64,000 bases of DNA from Azophilus sp026709365 (GTDB taxonomy: Bacteria > Pseudomonadota > Gammaproteobacteria > Pseudomonadales > Azotimanducaceae), in assembly GCA_965200175.1 (NCBI GenBank), contig OZ241345.1, positions 2,604,001 through 2,668,000 of the forward strand, in the 5' to 3' direction. The position numbers were made by a program, and so were the translations under genes. Within the stretch, counting starts at the first letter, position 1. Each line of letters starts with the position of its first letter. Positions 1-7,890 of the stretch are shown one piece after another. The notes beneath the pieces were generated by a model. That model was not told where the DNA came from and searched no databases. It saw only the letters and a program-made list of their open reading frames with translations.

Positions 1-550
1 ACCGCCCCTGCCGCAGCCGCCCATCAAGCAGGCCGAGCACCTCCAGCACCCGCGGCTTGGCTTGGCGGGCGTGAACCGGGTTCAAGCCGTACTTGGCGGC
101 AAGGTACTGCCCTACCCCCGGCGGGAACTTCCCTTCCGTCTCCTCGTGGGACAGGGCGCGTTGCGCCATGACCAGCCGGTAGGCCCAGCCAAGGCCCATC
201 TGGCCGCAGATTTCGTGGGCCAGGCCGAAGCAGTCCGCCCGCTGCGAAGCGCTGCCGGGAATCAGCGCAGGCTCCGGCGCCAACCGTTCCGCGAGGATGA
301 GGATTTCGGCCCAACCGGTTCGCAACGGCTCGTTCTCGAAGGCCACCACCGGAACGGAGGAGTCCCCCGCCCAAGCGGCGACCGCGCCCTCCTCATCCCC
401 CTCGCCCTGAACGCCGTACTGACAATCCAGCCCCTTGACGTGGAAGATGCCCTTGGCGGCTTCGGCCCAAGGCGTCGGCACGCCGCGCAGGCAGGCCATG
501 CGCAGCCCCGGCGCCGTTCTGATCTCCGCAATGGTTGCAAATCGAGCCAA
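1..550 (-). CDS. Glutathione S-transferase-like protein (3' end cut by window edge)
   Basis: At least 183 codons are open on the minus strand up to base 1 with no stop, so the C-terminus lies outside. I start it at TTG 550 because an AGGAGAA ribosome site sits five bases upstream and the protein then begins LARFATIAEIRTAPG; the first ATG is 499. The first ~80 residues look like a thioredoxin-fold half of a GST (a VPTPW segment, then a cis-Pro-like SVPVVAF and TGWAEIL), followed by a helical half. Glutathione transfer is inferred from this fold-level resemblance only; the substrate is unknown. It is divergent from the crotonase gene that begins at 994. Confidence 0.6.
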   Translation of the reverse strand, partial: MARFATIAEIRTAPGLRMACLRGVPTPWAEAAKGIFHVKGLDCQYGVQGEGDEEGAVAAWAGDSSVPVVAFENEPLRTGWAEILILAERLAPEPALIPGSASQRADCFGLAHEICGQMGLGWAYRLVMAQRALSHEETEGKFPPGVGQYLAAKYGLNPVHARQAKPRVLEVLGLLDGRLRQGR

Positions 551-688
551 GCCGGTTCTCCTAGGCCAACGAAAAGCGCTGCGCACAAGCAGGCCTCCAA
601 GCTTAACCGCCGCAAGTCTGTGGCCGAGAGCCATCCCATCCAAGTTCCGCCTCCATTTTCACAAACACGCTACCGACTTGGCAATTGC

Positions 689-778
689 GCGACCTGACGG
701 TCGCGGATGGAGTTTCGCCTACGCGAAACTCCGCACTCGTCTCGTCGCCCAGGCCAGGTTCCGATATGTTTCTGAGCG
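689..778 (+). repeat. Dispersed palindromic repeat, copy R1
   Basis: It holds a GCGACC-TGAC-GGTCGC hairpin (689-704), a second hairpin GGAGTTTCGC/GCGAAACTCC (709-732) and the conserved tail AGGTTCCGATATGTTTCTGA (757-776). The same three-part layout recurs through the window and is described under the other R copies. The rest of the 443-base gap 551-993 shows no gene, only this element and the promoter-like site near 925. Confidence 0.8.
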
Positions 779-921
779 CTTGCAATAGGAATCCAGTGCA
801 TCCGGAACCACTTGCATCAAGGACATTGCGCTGCGGCGCCGCCCTGGCGGTGTTCCCTGTTCCGGGCGCGCGGATTTGACTCCCGCGCTTTAGTGCTCGA
901 CGCCAACAACCTGCGCATATC

Positions 922-930
922 TGCTATAAG
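922..930 (+). promoter_or_regulatory. Possible extended -10 promoter for the crotonase gene
   Basis: TGC-TATAAG matches an extended -10 element (TG at 922-923, hexamer 925-930) about 64 bases before the start codon at 994. There is no convincing -35 box at the proper distance, as is usual for extended -10 promoters. Inference from sequence only. Confidence 0.35.
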
Positions 931-993
931 ACGGAACATCTTTGGCGGTTTGCCGGGAGATGCAATCACCACAGCAATGGACAGGAGACCAGC

Positions 994-1791
994 ATGTCAG
1001 TCGTGAATTTCGAGCGGCACGGGCACATCGCCCAAATCACCCTCAATCGGCCGGAAGCGCTCAACGCCATCAGCCCGGAGCTGGCCGTGCGCCTGGACCG
1101 CATCTGGCACGAGGTGCGCGACGACGATGCCGTGCGAGTGGCGGTGGTCACCGGCACGGGCCGCTCATTCTGCGCCGGGGCTGACCTCGGCCAGATGATT
1201 CCGCTGATGTCCGGCGCCCGCCAGCCGGAAAACGAGTGGGATGAGCAGCTGCTGAAGGATCCCGGGATCGGCGGGCGCGCCCTGCTGCGCAACTTCGACC
1301 CCGACAAGCCGATCATCGCCGCCCTCAACGGCCATGCCATCGCCGGCGGGATGGAACTGGTTCAGGGCACCGACATCCGCATCGCCGCGCCCGCCGCCAA
1401 GCTGGGCGTGCAGGAGGTCAAGTGGGCGCTGTTTCCGGCGGGCGGCTCCAGCGTGCGCCTGCCCAGCCAGCTGCCCTTCAGCAAGGCGATGGAACTGCTC
1501 CTGACCGGCGACCTGATCAGTGCTGAGGAGGCGCTGGCGCTCGGCTTCCTGAACGACGTGGACAACAAGCCGCTGGAGCGGGCCATGACGATCGCCGCAA
1601 AGATCGCCGCCAACGGCCCCTTGGCCGTGCGGGCGATACGGCGCTCCGCCCGAGCCTGCCTCGGCTTGCCGGAAGCCGAGGCGCTGAAGGTCGAGAGCCG
1701 GTTCTCGGCCCCGGTCTTTCAAACCGAGGATGCCCGGGAAGGCCCGCGCGCCTTCATGGAAAAACGCCAACCCAACTACCAAGGCCGCTAG
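994..1791 (+). CDS. Enoyl-CoA hydratase/isomerase (crotonase) family protein
   Basis: A 265-residue single-domain crotonase. The two oxyanion-hole segments are present: SFCAGADL (58-65) and NGHAIAGGMEL (112-122). Glu141 lies where hydratases carry a catalytic Glu. Crotonases hydrate, isomerise or hydrolyse CoA thioesters; enoyl-CoA hydration in fatty acid or amino acid breakdown is the default guess, but the exact substrate cannot be read. ATG 994 follows an AGGAGA site. It sits 9 bases before the protease gene at 1801, so the two are probably co-transcribed. A second, more divergent crotonase lies at 8436. Confidence 0.85.
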   Translation: MSVVNFERHGHIAQITLNRPEALNAISPELAVRLDRIWHEVRDDDAVRVAVVTGTGRSFCAGADLGQMIPLMSGARQPENEWDEQLLKDPGIGGRALLRNFDPDKPIIAALNGHAIAGGMELVQGTDIRIAAPAAKLGVQEVKWALFPAGGSSVRLPSQLPFSKAMELLLTGDLISAEEALALGFLNDVDNKPLERAMTIAAKIAANGPLAVRAIRRSARACLGLPEAEALKVESRFSAPVFQTEDAREGPRAFMEKRQPNYQGR

Positions 1792-1800
1792 AGGCCGGCC

Positions 1801-2433
1801 ATGATCAGCTTGCTGCTCGGCGGTCAGTACGTGGTCTTCGCGCTGCTGCTGATCGCACTGGTCGTGTCCCTGTCCTTCCACGAGTTCGGCCACGCGCTGG
1901 TGGCCAAGTGGCATGGCGACGACACGGCCGAGCGGGCTGGCCGGCTGACCGTCAATCCGCTGGCCCACATCGATCCGGTCGGATTGCTGATGGTGGTGCT
2001 GGTGGGCTTCGGCTACGCCAAGCCGGTGCCCACCGATCCGCGCAACTTCCGTTCGGCAACGTCGGACCTTTGGATCGCCGCGGCCGGACCGGCCATGAAC
2101 CTGCTGCTGGCCCTATGCACTTGGAACTTCTATCTGGCGCTTCGGGCCAACGGTTGGGAGAATGCGGGCGCGGCGGCGTTCTTCACCCTGCTGGCGCAAA
2201 TCAACCTGCTGCTGATGGTCTTCAACCTGATTCCCTTGGGGCCTCTGGACGGGCACTACATCCTCCCCCACTTCCTGCCTGCCCGTTGGGCCATGCGGTA
2301 CCGTCAGTTCAACCACCGCTACGGCACCGGGGTTTTCCTGACCCTGATCGTGCTGGGCATCGCCGGGCTGCCCTTGTTTCGATTCCTAGCGGAGTTTTCA
2401 TTCAGCCTGTTGGGCTGGATCACGCTGCTTTGA
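1801..2433 (+). CDS. Site-2 protease family (M50) membrane metalloprotease homologue
   Basis: A 210-residue polytopic membrane protein with the zinc motif HEFGH (27-31) inside the first hydrophobic segment and the third-ligand motif NLIPLGPLDGH (142-152), with Asp150 as the expected ligand. That pair defines the M50 site-2 protease fold, here the short form without PDZ domain. Such enzymes cut substrates within the membrane, often releasing regulators; no partner is evident here. The five to six hydrophobic stretches and length suit the family. The ATG follows the crotonase stop by 9 bases. Confidence 0.85.
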   Translation: MISLLLGGQYVVFALLLIALVVSLSFHEFGHALVAKWHGDDTAERAGRLTVNPLAHIDPVGLLMVVLVGFGYAKPVPTDPRNFRSATSDLWIAAAGPAMNLLLALCTWNFYLALRANGWENAGAAAFFTLLAQINLLLMVFNLIPLGPLDGHYILPHFLPARWAMRYRQFNHRYGTGVFLTLIVLGIAGLPLFRFLAEFSFSLLGWITLL

Positions 2434-2507
2434 GCGCCATCTGCGCAACTCGCAAGGACGATGGTTCGCCGGTCCGACGTTCGCTTGTCCGGCTTGCCCG
2501 GCGAGTA

Positions 2508-2602
2508 TGCGCGCGGGCTTGGAAGCATATCGAACTTGGTTCACGCAACCGGTGCGGAGTTTCGCATCAGCGAAACTCCAACGCACCCGCGAGGCGGGGG
2601 CG
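2508..2602 (-). repeat. Dispersed palindromic repeat, copy R2a
   Basis: First of two head-to-tail copies in the 334-base gap after the M50 gene. Reading the minus strand it has a GC-rich box, then the GGAGTTTCGC/GCGAAACTCC hairpin (2556-2579) and the tail complementary to GAAGCATATCGAACTTGG (2522-2539). It is in inverse orientation to R1. Confidence 0.8.
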
Positions 2603-2698
2603 CGGGCTCGGAAGCATATCGAACTTGGCTCAGGCAACGGGCGCGGAGTTTCGCGCAGCGAAACTCCAACCGCCTCTCGCCCTCAGGCGAGAGGCGCG
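2603..2698 (-). repeat. Dispersed palindromic repeat, copy R2b
   Basis: Second tandem copy, with the core hairpin at 2645-2667 and a strong flanking hairpin CGCCTCTCGCC-CTCA-GGCGAGAGGCG (2671-2696). The flanking hairpin differs in sequence but not in position from that of other copies, which implies compensatory replacement of the stem. It ends about 70 bases before the bactofilin start. Confidence 0.8.
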
Positions 2699-2767
2699 TG
2701 TGGCAAAACATGGCAAAGAACACTAAGATACTGTCAATGCTAATGACTTCCTAAGGGGTGAGGCATA

Positions 2768-3334
2768 ATGTTCGACAAGTTTGACAAGCGCAACCCGGCG
2801 GCGCCGCGCAGCCCAGCGGCGCAGCAAGCAGTCCCGGCGGCTGTTCCGGAAGCCCAGTCCGGGCAACCGCCTCCTGGGCCGCGAACGAATCCTCAGGCGG
2901 AAGCCTCCATCGGGCCTGGGCTCAAGGTGTCCGGCGAGGTGTCAGGCAAGGCGGACCTAAGAGTTGAAGGCACCATTGAGGGCAGCATCCACTTGCCCGG
3001 CAACAAGGTCACAATAGCTCAGTCCGGAAACGTCAAGGCCAACATCACCGCCGCCTCCGTAACCGTCAGCGGTCGGGTCGTGGGCGACATAGAGGGCCAT
3101 GAGTCAGTGGTGCTCACCAAGACCTCGGTGATGCGCGGCAACATCAACGGACCGCAGGTGAGCCTCGAAGCCGGCAGCAAGTTCCAAGGCAGCATCGACA
3201 GCGCCCCCAGCAAGGATGAGGCCAAGCAACCTGCCGAACCTGTCGCTCCCATCTCCAAAAAGCCGGCCACCGTCAAGGACGCGCCGGCGCGGGCAGCGGC
3301 GCCCCAATCCAAGGAAAGCGCCGCAAGGCATTGA
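2768..3334 (+). CDS. Bactofilin (polymer-forming cytoskeletal protein)
   Basis: 188 residues: a disordered Pro/Ala-rich N-tail (about 1-45), a bactofilin (DUF583) beta-helix core (about 47-140) built of short repeats such as VEGTIEGSI and GNVKANITAASVTVSG, and an Ala/Lys/Pro-rich C-tail. Bactofilins polymerise without nucleotide into membrane-associated filaments that place cell-wall or morphogenetic proteins. Start ATG 2768 has an AAGGGGTGAGG site. A methyltransferase-like gene follows 21 bases after it and may be co-expressed. Confidence 0.9.
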   Translation: MFDKFDKRNPAAPRSPAAQQAVPAAVPEAQSGQPPPGPRTNPQAEASIGPGLKVSGEVSGKADLRVEGTIEGSIHLPGNKVTIAQSGNVKANITAASVTVSGRVVGDIEGHESVVLTKTSVMRGNINGPQVSLEAGSKFQGSIDSAPSKDEAKQPAEPVAPISKKPATVKDAPARAAAPQSKESAARH

Positions 3335-3355
3335 TTCCGGGCGGATAGGCAAGTT

Positions 3356-4195
3356 GTGAGTTTCCAAGCGCAGACATACCCGCCGCAGCCGCCGACCCCT
3401 CCCTCCACCCTCATCGAGAGCGCCTTGATGGATTGGGTGTTGGACGATCTCGGCGCTCAGCGGCAGCTCAACGTGCTGGACATCGGCCCGGCCATGCCGG
3501 AGACCGTCGAGCTTCTGCATGCCAAGGGCTGTCGCCTGGGCATTGCCGACCTGTTCGAGACCGGGATCATCGAGCAGCAGCGCCACTTAGACCATGACAG
3601 CTTGGCAGACCGCTTCAAGGAAGCGCTTTGGATGGTCAACGGACCGCTGCACGTCTGCCTGCTCTGGGACTTTCTCAACTATCTCTCCCCCCAGGCGCTA
3701 AGCGCCTTCAACCAAGCCCTCAAGCCCTGGATCACCCGGCGCACCCGGGCCCATGCATTCTGCGTCGCCAAGCGGTCCGCCCCCCTAATGCAACATCGCT
3801 ATGGCGTGACCGGCAAGGGCCAAATCCTTCAGACCAGGGCGCCGGAGCAGCCACAGCCCAGCCCACCGGCCCCTTGGCGGCACGTCATCCGCCAACTGAA
3901 CCTGTTCGAGGCCGTCAGGGGCACCTTGCGAACCGGGGGAGTCGTCGAGCTCATCTTGCGAGGGGCGGAACCGCAATCCGCCGAGACCGCGGCGCAACAG
4001 CTTGGGGCCGACGCCGGCCGCGCTCAGGGCCAAGCACCAAAAACCGCAGCGCGACAACCGAGCCGCGCACGACCGGCAAATGCCGGCGCTCGTGCCAGCG
4101 AAGCGCCAAGCCTAGGCAGGGCTGGAGGCCACGGTGGCACTCCCCAGGAGGCCCCCGAAGCGAAGCCCCAAATCCGTCGGCGGGCCATCGGTTAG
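3356..4195 (+). CDS. Uncharacterised protein with a methyltransferase-like core
   Basis: 279 residues from GTG 3356. Residues 20-160 look like a Rossmann methyltransferase: VLDIGPA (40-46) resembles SAM motif I, and LLWDFLNYLSPQAL (about 102-115) resembles the motif IV/V region. Motif I lacks the usual GxG, so SAM binding may be lost. The last ~90 residues are Ala/Pro/Arg-rich and probably disordered. Its place right behind a bactofilin gene suggests a shared envelope or shape role, but that is inference. No ribosome site stands out, so the start is moderately certain. Confidence 0.6.
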   Translation: MSFQAQTYPPQPPTPPSTLIESALMDWVLDDLGAQRQLNVLDIGPAMPETVELLHAKGCRLGIADLFETGIIEQQRHLDHDSLADRFKEALWMVNGPLHVCLLWDFLNYLSPQALSAFNQALKPWITRRTRAHAFCVAKRSAPLMQHRYGVTGKGQILQTRAPEQPQPSPPAPWRHVIRQLNLFEAVRGTLRTGGVVELILRGAEPQSAETAAQQLGADAGRAQGQAPKTAARQPSRARPANAGARASEAPSLGRAGGHGGTPQEAPEAKPQIRRRAIG

Positions 4196-4222
4196 CGTCC
4201 CGCTTCGTCCAAGGATCACTAG

Positions 4223-4438
4223 ATGTTCGTCGGCATCCACGGCAGCTACCACTGGGAACTGGACGCGGGCGAACTGCGCATCAGCAGCGCCGACCCCAAC
4301 GTGGGGCTGCTGAAGTCCTACCCGGCCCCCGCGGCATTCAACAACGCCGAGCAAGCGCAGTGGTTCGTCCAGGGGCGGATCGACATGAACGCCGAGGAGC
4401 TGGCCGCGGCGGCAAAGGCCAAGCCAATCCATTCATAG
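4223..4438 (+). CDS. Small hypothetical protein (71 aa)
   Basis: An ATG preceded by AAGGATC opens a 71-residue frame with no membrane segment. The protein starts MFVGIHGSYHWELDAGELRI and ends in an Ala/Glu helix (about 55-68). It follows the methyltransferase-like gene by 27 bases on the same strand, and its stop overlaps the stop of the convergent FmrO-type gene by 6 bases. I do not recognise a family. Codon use and context suggest it is real. Confidence 0.5.
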   Translation: MFVGIHGSYHWELDAGELRISSADPNVGLLKSYPAPAAFNNAEQAQWFVQGRIDMNAEELAAAAKAKPIHS

Positions 4439-5329
4439 TCCGGACCCACGCATCACCAGCCCGATTTCACTGGCGGTTTCAAACTCCGATTCAACGACCA
4501 GCCCATGGCGCTTGGCGAACCGGCCAAGGGCCGCCCGCTCCCGGCGGCTGATGTCCCGACGCCGAGCCAGCGCTTGGCGCGAGCCGGTGAGGACCAGCCA
4601 GTCCGCCGGCGCATCCGCCAAGGTCGCCAGCAAGCGGGGCTGCTGGCGCGCCACCACCGGCACCAGCTTCAGCAGGAAGGCCGCGTCATAGCGCTTGATG
4701 CCGGTCTGGCTCTCCAAGGCCGCCCAGCCGTCGCCAATGTCCCAAACGCAGCCTTCCAACAGGCCCGGCGGCGTTTGCGGGCAGGCGTTCACGGCTTCAA
4801 CGCAACGCGCATCGCGGTCGCAGGCCACGTAGCGCCGCAAAGCGCCGCCAACCCGGTCGAACGGAAACAGCAAGGGCATCAAGCCGCAGCCGACGTCCAG
4901 GAGGTTGGCGCATTCGCCCCAGACCGGCTGGGTGCGGTCGAGGAATTCAGCCAGGTCCGGCCACCGTTCGGCGGTGCTGGCGTGAGTTCGGGCCAGGGCC
5001 TCGCGCGCCGCTTGGCACGGCGCGCCCGAGACGGCGCCGCGCAAACGTTCAAGCGCCTCGGAAAACTCATCGGCATCCTGGCGATAGCGCCGCAATCGAT
5101 AGTAGATGTCCTTCCTGGCCTGCGACGCCGCCCGCCGATAGAGGCGGGTCCGGGCCAAGGCGCGGGCCGAGGGATTCCTCCGAGCCAACGCCCGCAACGC
5201 CTCATGGCCGCGCCACGCCCCTTCGATGCAGCCACGCGCCTGATCCGCGCCAATGCGGTAGCGCCGGGCCGCCGTCTCGGCCAACCGCTCGGCCAATTGC
5301 GCCAAGGCCGGCTCCAAGGGGTCACTCAT
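4433..5329 (-). CDS. FmrO/Arm-family 16S rRNA (guanine-1405-N7)-methyltransferase homologue
   Basis: 298 residues with the features of the ArmA/RmtB/FmrO family: a helical N-domain, the signature THASTAERW (115-123, compare HASTKERL in Rmt enzymes), SAM motif LLDVGCGLMPLLFP (143-156), acidic CDRDA (170-174), and FLLKLVPVVARQ (218-229, compare LLKTLPCLETQ). Known members methylate N7 of G1405 in 16S rRNA and give high aminoglycoside resistance in producers and pathogens; whether this chromosomal relative does so is unknown. Its ATGAGTGA start overlaps the TGT gene's stop, so translation is probably coupled. It is third in an MFS-TGT-FmrO operon. Confidence 0.75.
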   Translation of the reverse strand: MSDPLEPALAQLAERLAETAARRYRIGADQARGCIEGAWRGHEALRALARRNPSARALARTRLYRRAASQARKDIYYRLRRYRQDADEFSEALERLRGAVSGAPCQAAREALARTHASTAERWPDLAEFLDRTQPVWGECANLLDVGCGLMPLLFPFDRVGGALRRYVACDRDARCVEAVNACPQTPPGLLEGCVWDIGDGWAALESQTGIKRYDAAFLLKLVPVVARQQPRLLATLADAPADWLVLTGSRQALARRRDISRRERAALGRFAKRHGLVVESEFETASEIGLVMRGSGL

Positions 5330-6359
5330 GCAGCGCCTCCCAAGTGGGGCCGAGCCGACTCTCCGGAAACCAGCGCTGGTGGACGTCGAGCAGCTCCGCC
5401 AAGCGGCCGTTGAGGTCACCGCCTCGCTCCAGCAGAGCGCGCAGCTCGCGAATGGTGTGACAGATGGTCCACAAGTTGTGCGCCTTGAGCGCCTCAAAAT
5501 CCGCAAACACCGCCTCCGCCGTGGGCGCCGCAGCGCAGTGCGGGCAGGGGCAGCGGAACTCGCCCGCCAGCACCCGCCCCGGATCGGACAAAGCGCCGTA
5601 GGGGGTCATGTACCAACCGCCGCGCGCGTAGTGGGCATAGGAGGAGGAGTCAAAGACATCCGCCCCCAGCGCCACCATGAAGGGCAGCTCCACCGGCTCG
5701 CCGGCGCCATAGACGTGCATCGGCACCCGCTCGCCAACCAACCGGCGCGCATCGCGCAGCACGGCGCCGGCGAAGGCTAGGCTGTGCGCCCGGTTGAAGA
5801 AGGGCACCAGGCTGCCGATGGCCAGGTACTCCACTTCAAGCTCGGCCATGTGGGCGGCGCTGTCGCGGCGGAGGTCCAGAAAGCGTCCGCCCTGCTGCAC
5901 CCCGGCCACCAAGCCGCGCTCGGCGATGGCCAACGCCTGGCGCACCCGCTTGTGCGTGGTGCGCAGCTTGCCGAGCGCCACGGTCCGCGCATCCCCCGGG
6001 GGCGTGATGAGGTCCAGCGGCGAGATGATGTCGCTGCCGATGCGGTCCTGAAAGCGCACGATGTCCGCATTCTTCAGGTACAGCCGTCGGGTCAAGCCCT
6101 GAAAGGCCCCCGAGTCGGTGGCGATCAGGCCCGCAAAGCCCGCATGGGCCTTGAGTGACGAGGGGCCCGTAAGCCGTTCGCGCAAGTCGCGCTGCTTGTA
6201 GAGAAAGTAGGCGTTGACGATGCAGCCGTCGATGTCCTCGCGGGCCAGTTGGAACACCGGCTCCCGGGGTTGGTAAACCGGCAGGAACAGGGGCAGGGCG
6301 TGACGCGCCCCGTCCTTGGTCAACAAGGTTCGCCGGCTGCGGCTCGAATCGATGCTCAC
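5322..6359 (-). CDS. Archaeal-type tRNA-guanine transglycosylase homologue
   Basis: 345 residues of a TGT barrel: DSGAFQ (82-87), SDIISPLDL (109-117), GVQQGG (153-158), nucleophile segment VFDSSSYAHYARGGWYMT (235-252, Asp237), and the zinc set Cys270, Cys272, Cys275, His301. The FDSxxYAxYAR...YMT and PLD-x-x-TPP patterns are those of archaeosine TGT, not bacterial queuine TGT (FDCVLPTR). TGTs exchange a guanine for a 7-deazaguanine base in RNA. It lacks the C-terminal PUA part of archaeal enzymes. GTG 6359 overlaps the MFS stop (GTGA). A DNA transglycosylase (DpdA) role is possible, but no dpd genes are present. Confidence 0.75.
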   Translation of the reverse strand: MSIDSSRSRRTLLTKDGARHALPLFLPVYQPREPVFQLAREDIDGCIVNAYFLYKQRDLRERLTGPSSLKAHAGFAGLIATDSGAFQGLTRRLYLKNADIVRFQDRIGSDIISPLDLITPPGDARTVALGKLRTTHKRVRQALAIAERGLVAGVQQGGRFLDLRRDSAAHMAELEVEYLAIGSLVPFFNRAHSLAFAGAVLRDARRLVGERVPMHVYGAGEPVELPFMVALGADVFDSSSYAHYARGGWYMTPYGALSDPGRVLAGEFRCPCPHCAAAPTAEAVFADFEALKAHNLWTICHTIRELRALLERGGDLNGRLAELLDVHQRWFPESRLGPTWEALHE

Positions 6360-7618
6360 CGGGCGGACGCCCGCGCAGCGCCTGCCGGCGGCAGGCGCAA
6401 TAGGCCCACTGCCACGATGGCCAGGCAAATCCCGACAATCACCGTCACGAACGCCGGCTGGTAGCTGCCGGTGGCGTCGAACACCCGTGAAGCGAAGGGG
6501 AAGCCGAACAGCGTGAACGGCGTGGTCAGCGGCGTCATCAAACCCATCACCCGGGCAAAGTCCGCCCGGCCGAAGAGCGTGCCGATGAAGATCGTCCACA
6601 TGGGCAGGCCCGCGCCATAGCCGAGCCCGTAGAACAACGCCGCAACCATCAGCCCGGCGGGGTTCGCCAACGTCAGGATCAGCGTCAGGCCGACGACTTG
6701 CGAAATCAGGGCGATGGCCATCAGCAGCCGCTGGTTCAACACATCAGCCAAGACGCCGAACAGCGGCTTGGCCAAGGCCGCCATCAGCGTGGCCGCGGCC
6801 ACCACTGAGGAGGCCTGGGCAGCGGACAGGCCCAGATCCGTGATGTGGGCGTGCAGGGCCAGCAGCACGGCGCCGACGCTGAAAAAGCTCGGCCCGACGA
6901 TGGCCACGAGCAACCAGATGCGGCGGTCCCGCAGCGCCCGGGCGAAAGTCCATGTGGAGGCCGGCTCAACCGGCTCGGCAGCGCCATCCGCCAGCCGTTG
7001 CCCATCCGGCAGCAGGCCCTTCTCCTCCGGGCGGAAGACGGCCGCCTTCCACGCCAAGGGGATCAGCACCGCCCCCAAGCCCAGGCCCATCAAGGTCACC
7101 GCCCAACGCCAGCCCTGGGTTTCCACCAGCCAGGACACGATCGGCACCAGCACCGCGCCGGAGATGGAGATGCCGAGTTGGGAGATGCCCAAGGCCGTGC
7201 CCCGCCGCTTGACGAACCAGTTGGCGATCATCGCGTTGCTGGGCAACGGGCCGATCAGGGTGCTGGCCACGGCCAGCGCCAAGCCGAAGGTCAAGTAGAG
7301 ATGCCACAGATGCCGGACCTGCCCGAACGCGACAAAGCCCAGCGTCAGCGCCGCGATGCCGATGGCCAGCAGCTTGCGGATGGGCGTGCGCAGGATCAGC
7401 TTGCCCACCCAAGGGCTTAGCGCAGCCACCACAAAGGTTTGCAGGGAGAAGGCCAAGGACACCGCGAAGCGGTCCGCATCCAAGGCTTCGCTCAAGGGCT
7501 TCTGCAGCACGCCATAGGTGTAGAACATGCCCCCGACGGTGAACTGGGTCATGAAAGTGAAGCCGACGATGGGCCAGCCAAAGAAGAGCGTTCGCGGCGT
7601 ACCCGAGGGCGTGCTCAA
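6356..7618 (-). CDS. MFS transporter, first gene of the TGT/FmrO operon
   Basis: 420 residues, about 12 hydrophobic segments, with a mid-protein hydrophilic loop (about 195-220) dividing two six-helix halves as in the major facilitator superfamily; general layout like the monocarboxylate/oxalate-formate antiporter group. Substrate unknown. Because its stop overlaps the TGT start, it may import a deazaguanine base or export a metabolite linked to the two RNA-modifying enzymes. I chose TTG 7618 (protein begins MSTPSGTPRT) with AAAGGGA upstream; an ATG seven bases earlier is in another frame. Confidence 0.75.
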   Translation of the reverse strand: MSTPSGTPRTLFFGWPIVGFTFMTQFTVGGMFYTYGVLQKPLSEALDADRFAVSLAFSLQTFVVAALSPWVGKLILRTPIRKLLAIGIAALTLGFVAFGQVRHLWHLYLTFGLALAVASTLIGPLPSNAMIANWFVKRRGTALGISQLGISISGAVLVPIVSWLVETQGWRWAVTLMGLGLGAVLIPLAWKAAVFRPEEKGLLPDGQRLADGAAEPVEPASTWTFARALRDRRIWLLVAIVGPSFFSVGAVLLALHAHITDLGLSAAQASSVVAAATLMAALAKPLFGVLADVLNQRLLMAIALISQVVGLTLILTLANPAGLMVAALFYGLGYGAGLPMWTIFIGTLFGRADFARVMGLMTPLTTPFTLFGFPFASRVFDATGSYQPAFVTVIVGICLAIVAVGLLRLPPAGAARASAR

Positions 7619-7675
7619 GAGTCATCCCTTTCGATTCGAGCTGATCATTCTATAGACTTGCCCGGTTCCGCCAAA

Positions 7676-7791
7676 GCGCACCCGCTTCGCGGGTGCGTTG
7701 GAGTTTCGCTGCGCGAAACTCTGCGCACGTTGCGCAAGTCAGATTCCGAGATGTTTCTGAGCCCGCACAAAGCGCGACCTGACGGTCGCGC
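7676..7791 (+). repeat. Dispersed palindromic repeat, copy R3
   Basis: A full copy: CGCACCCGC-TTC-GCGGGTGCG (7677-7697), core hairpin GGAGTTTCGCTGCGCGAAACTC (7700-7721), tail AGATTCCGAGATGTTTCTGA (7741-7760), then a GCGCGACC/GGTCGCGC hairpin (7772-7791). It sits just upstream of the MFS gene start. A further inverted repeat (CTCGCTCCGG / CCGGAGCGAG) lies at 7814-7866. Confidence 0.85.
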
Positions 7792-7890
7792 CTCCGCTGC
7801 GTGTCGGTTCGTCATGCCCTCGCTCCGGGGGTCGTGGCCCGAAACAAGCGAACTCCCGGAGCGAGAATGCGAACGCCCATCAGGGCGGCT

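Noticed and set aside
7801..7880. Inverted repeat CTCGCTCCGG / CCGGAGCGAG as a terminator or another R copy
   Set aside because: The arms are 30-40 bases apart, there is no T-run, and the R-family core and tail are absent; only noted under R3.
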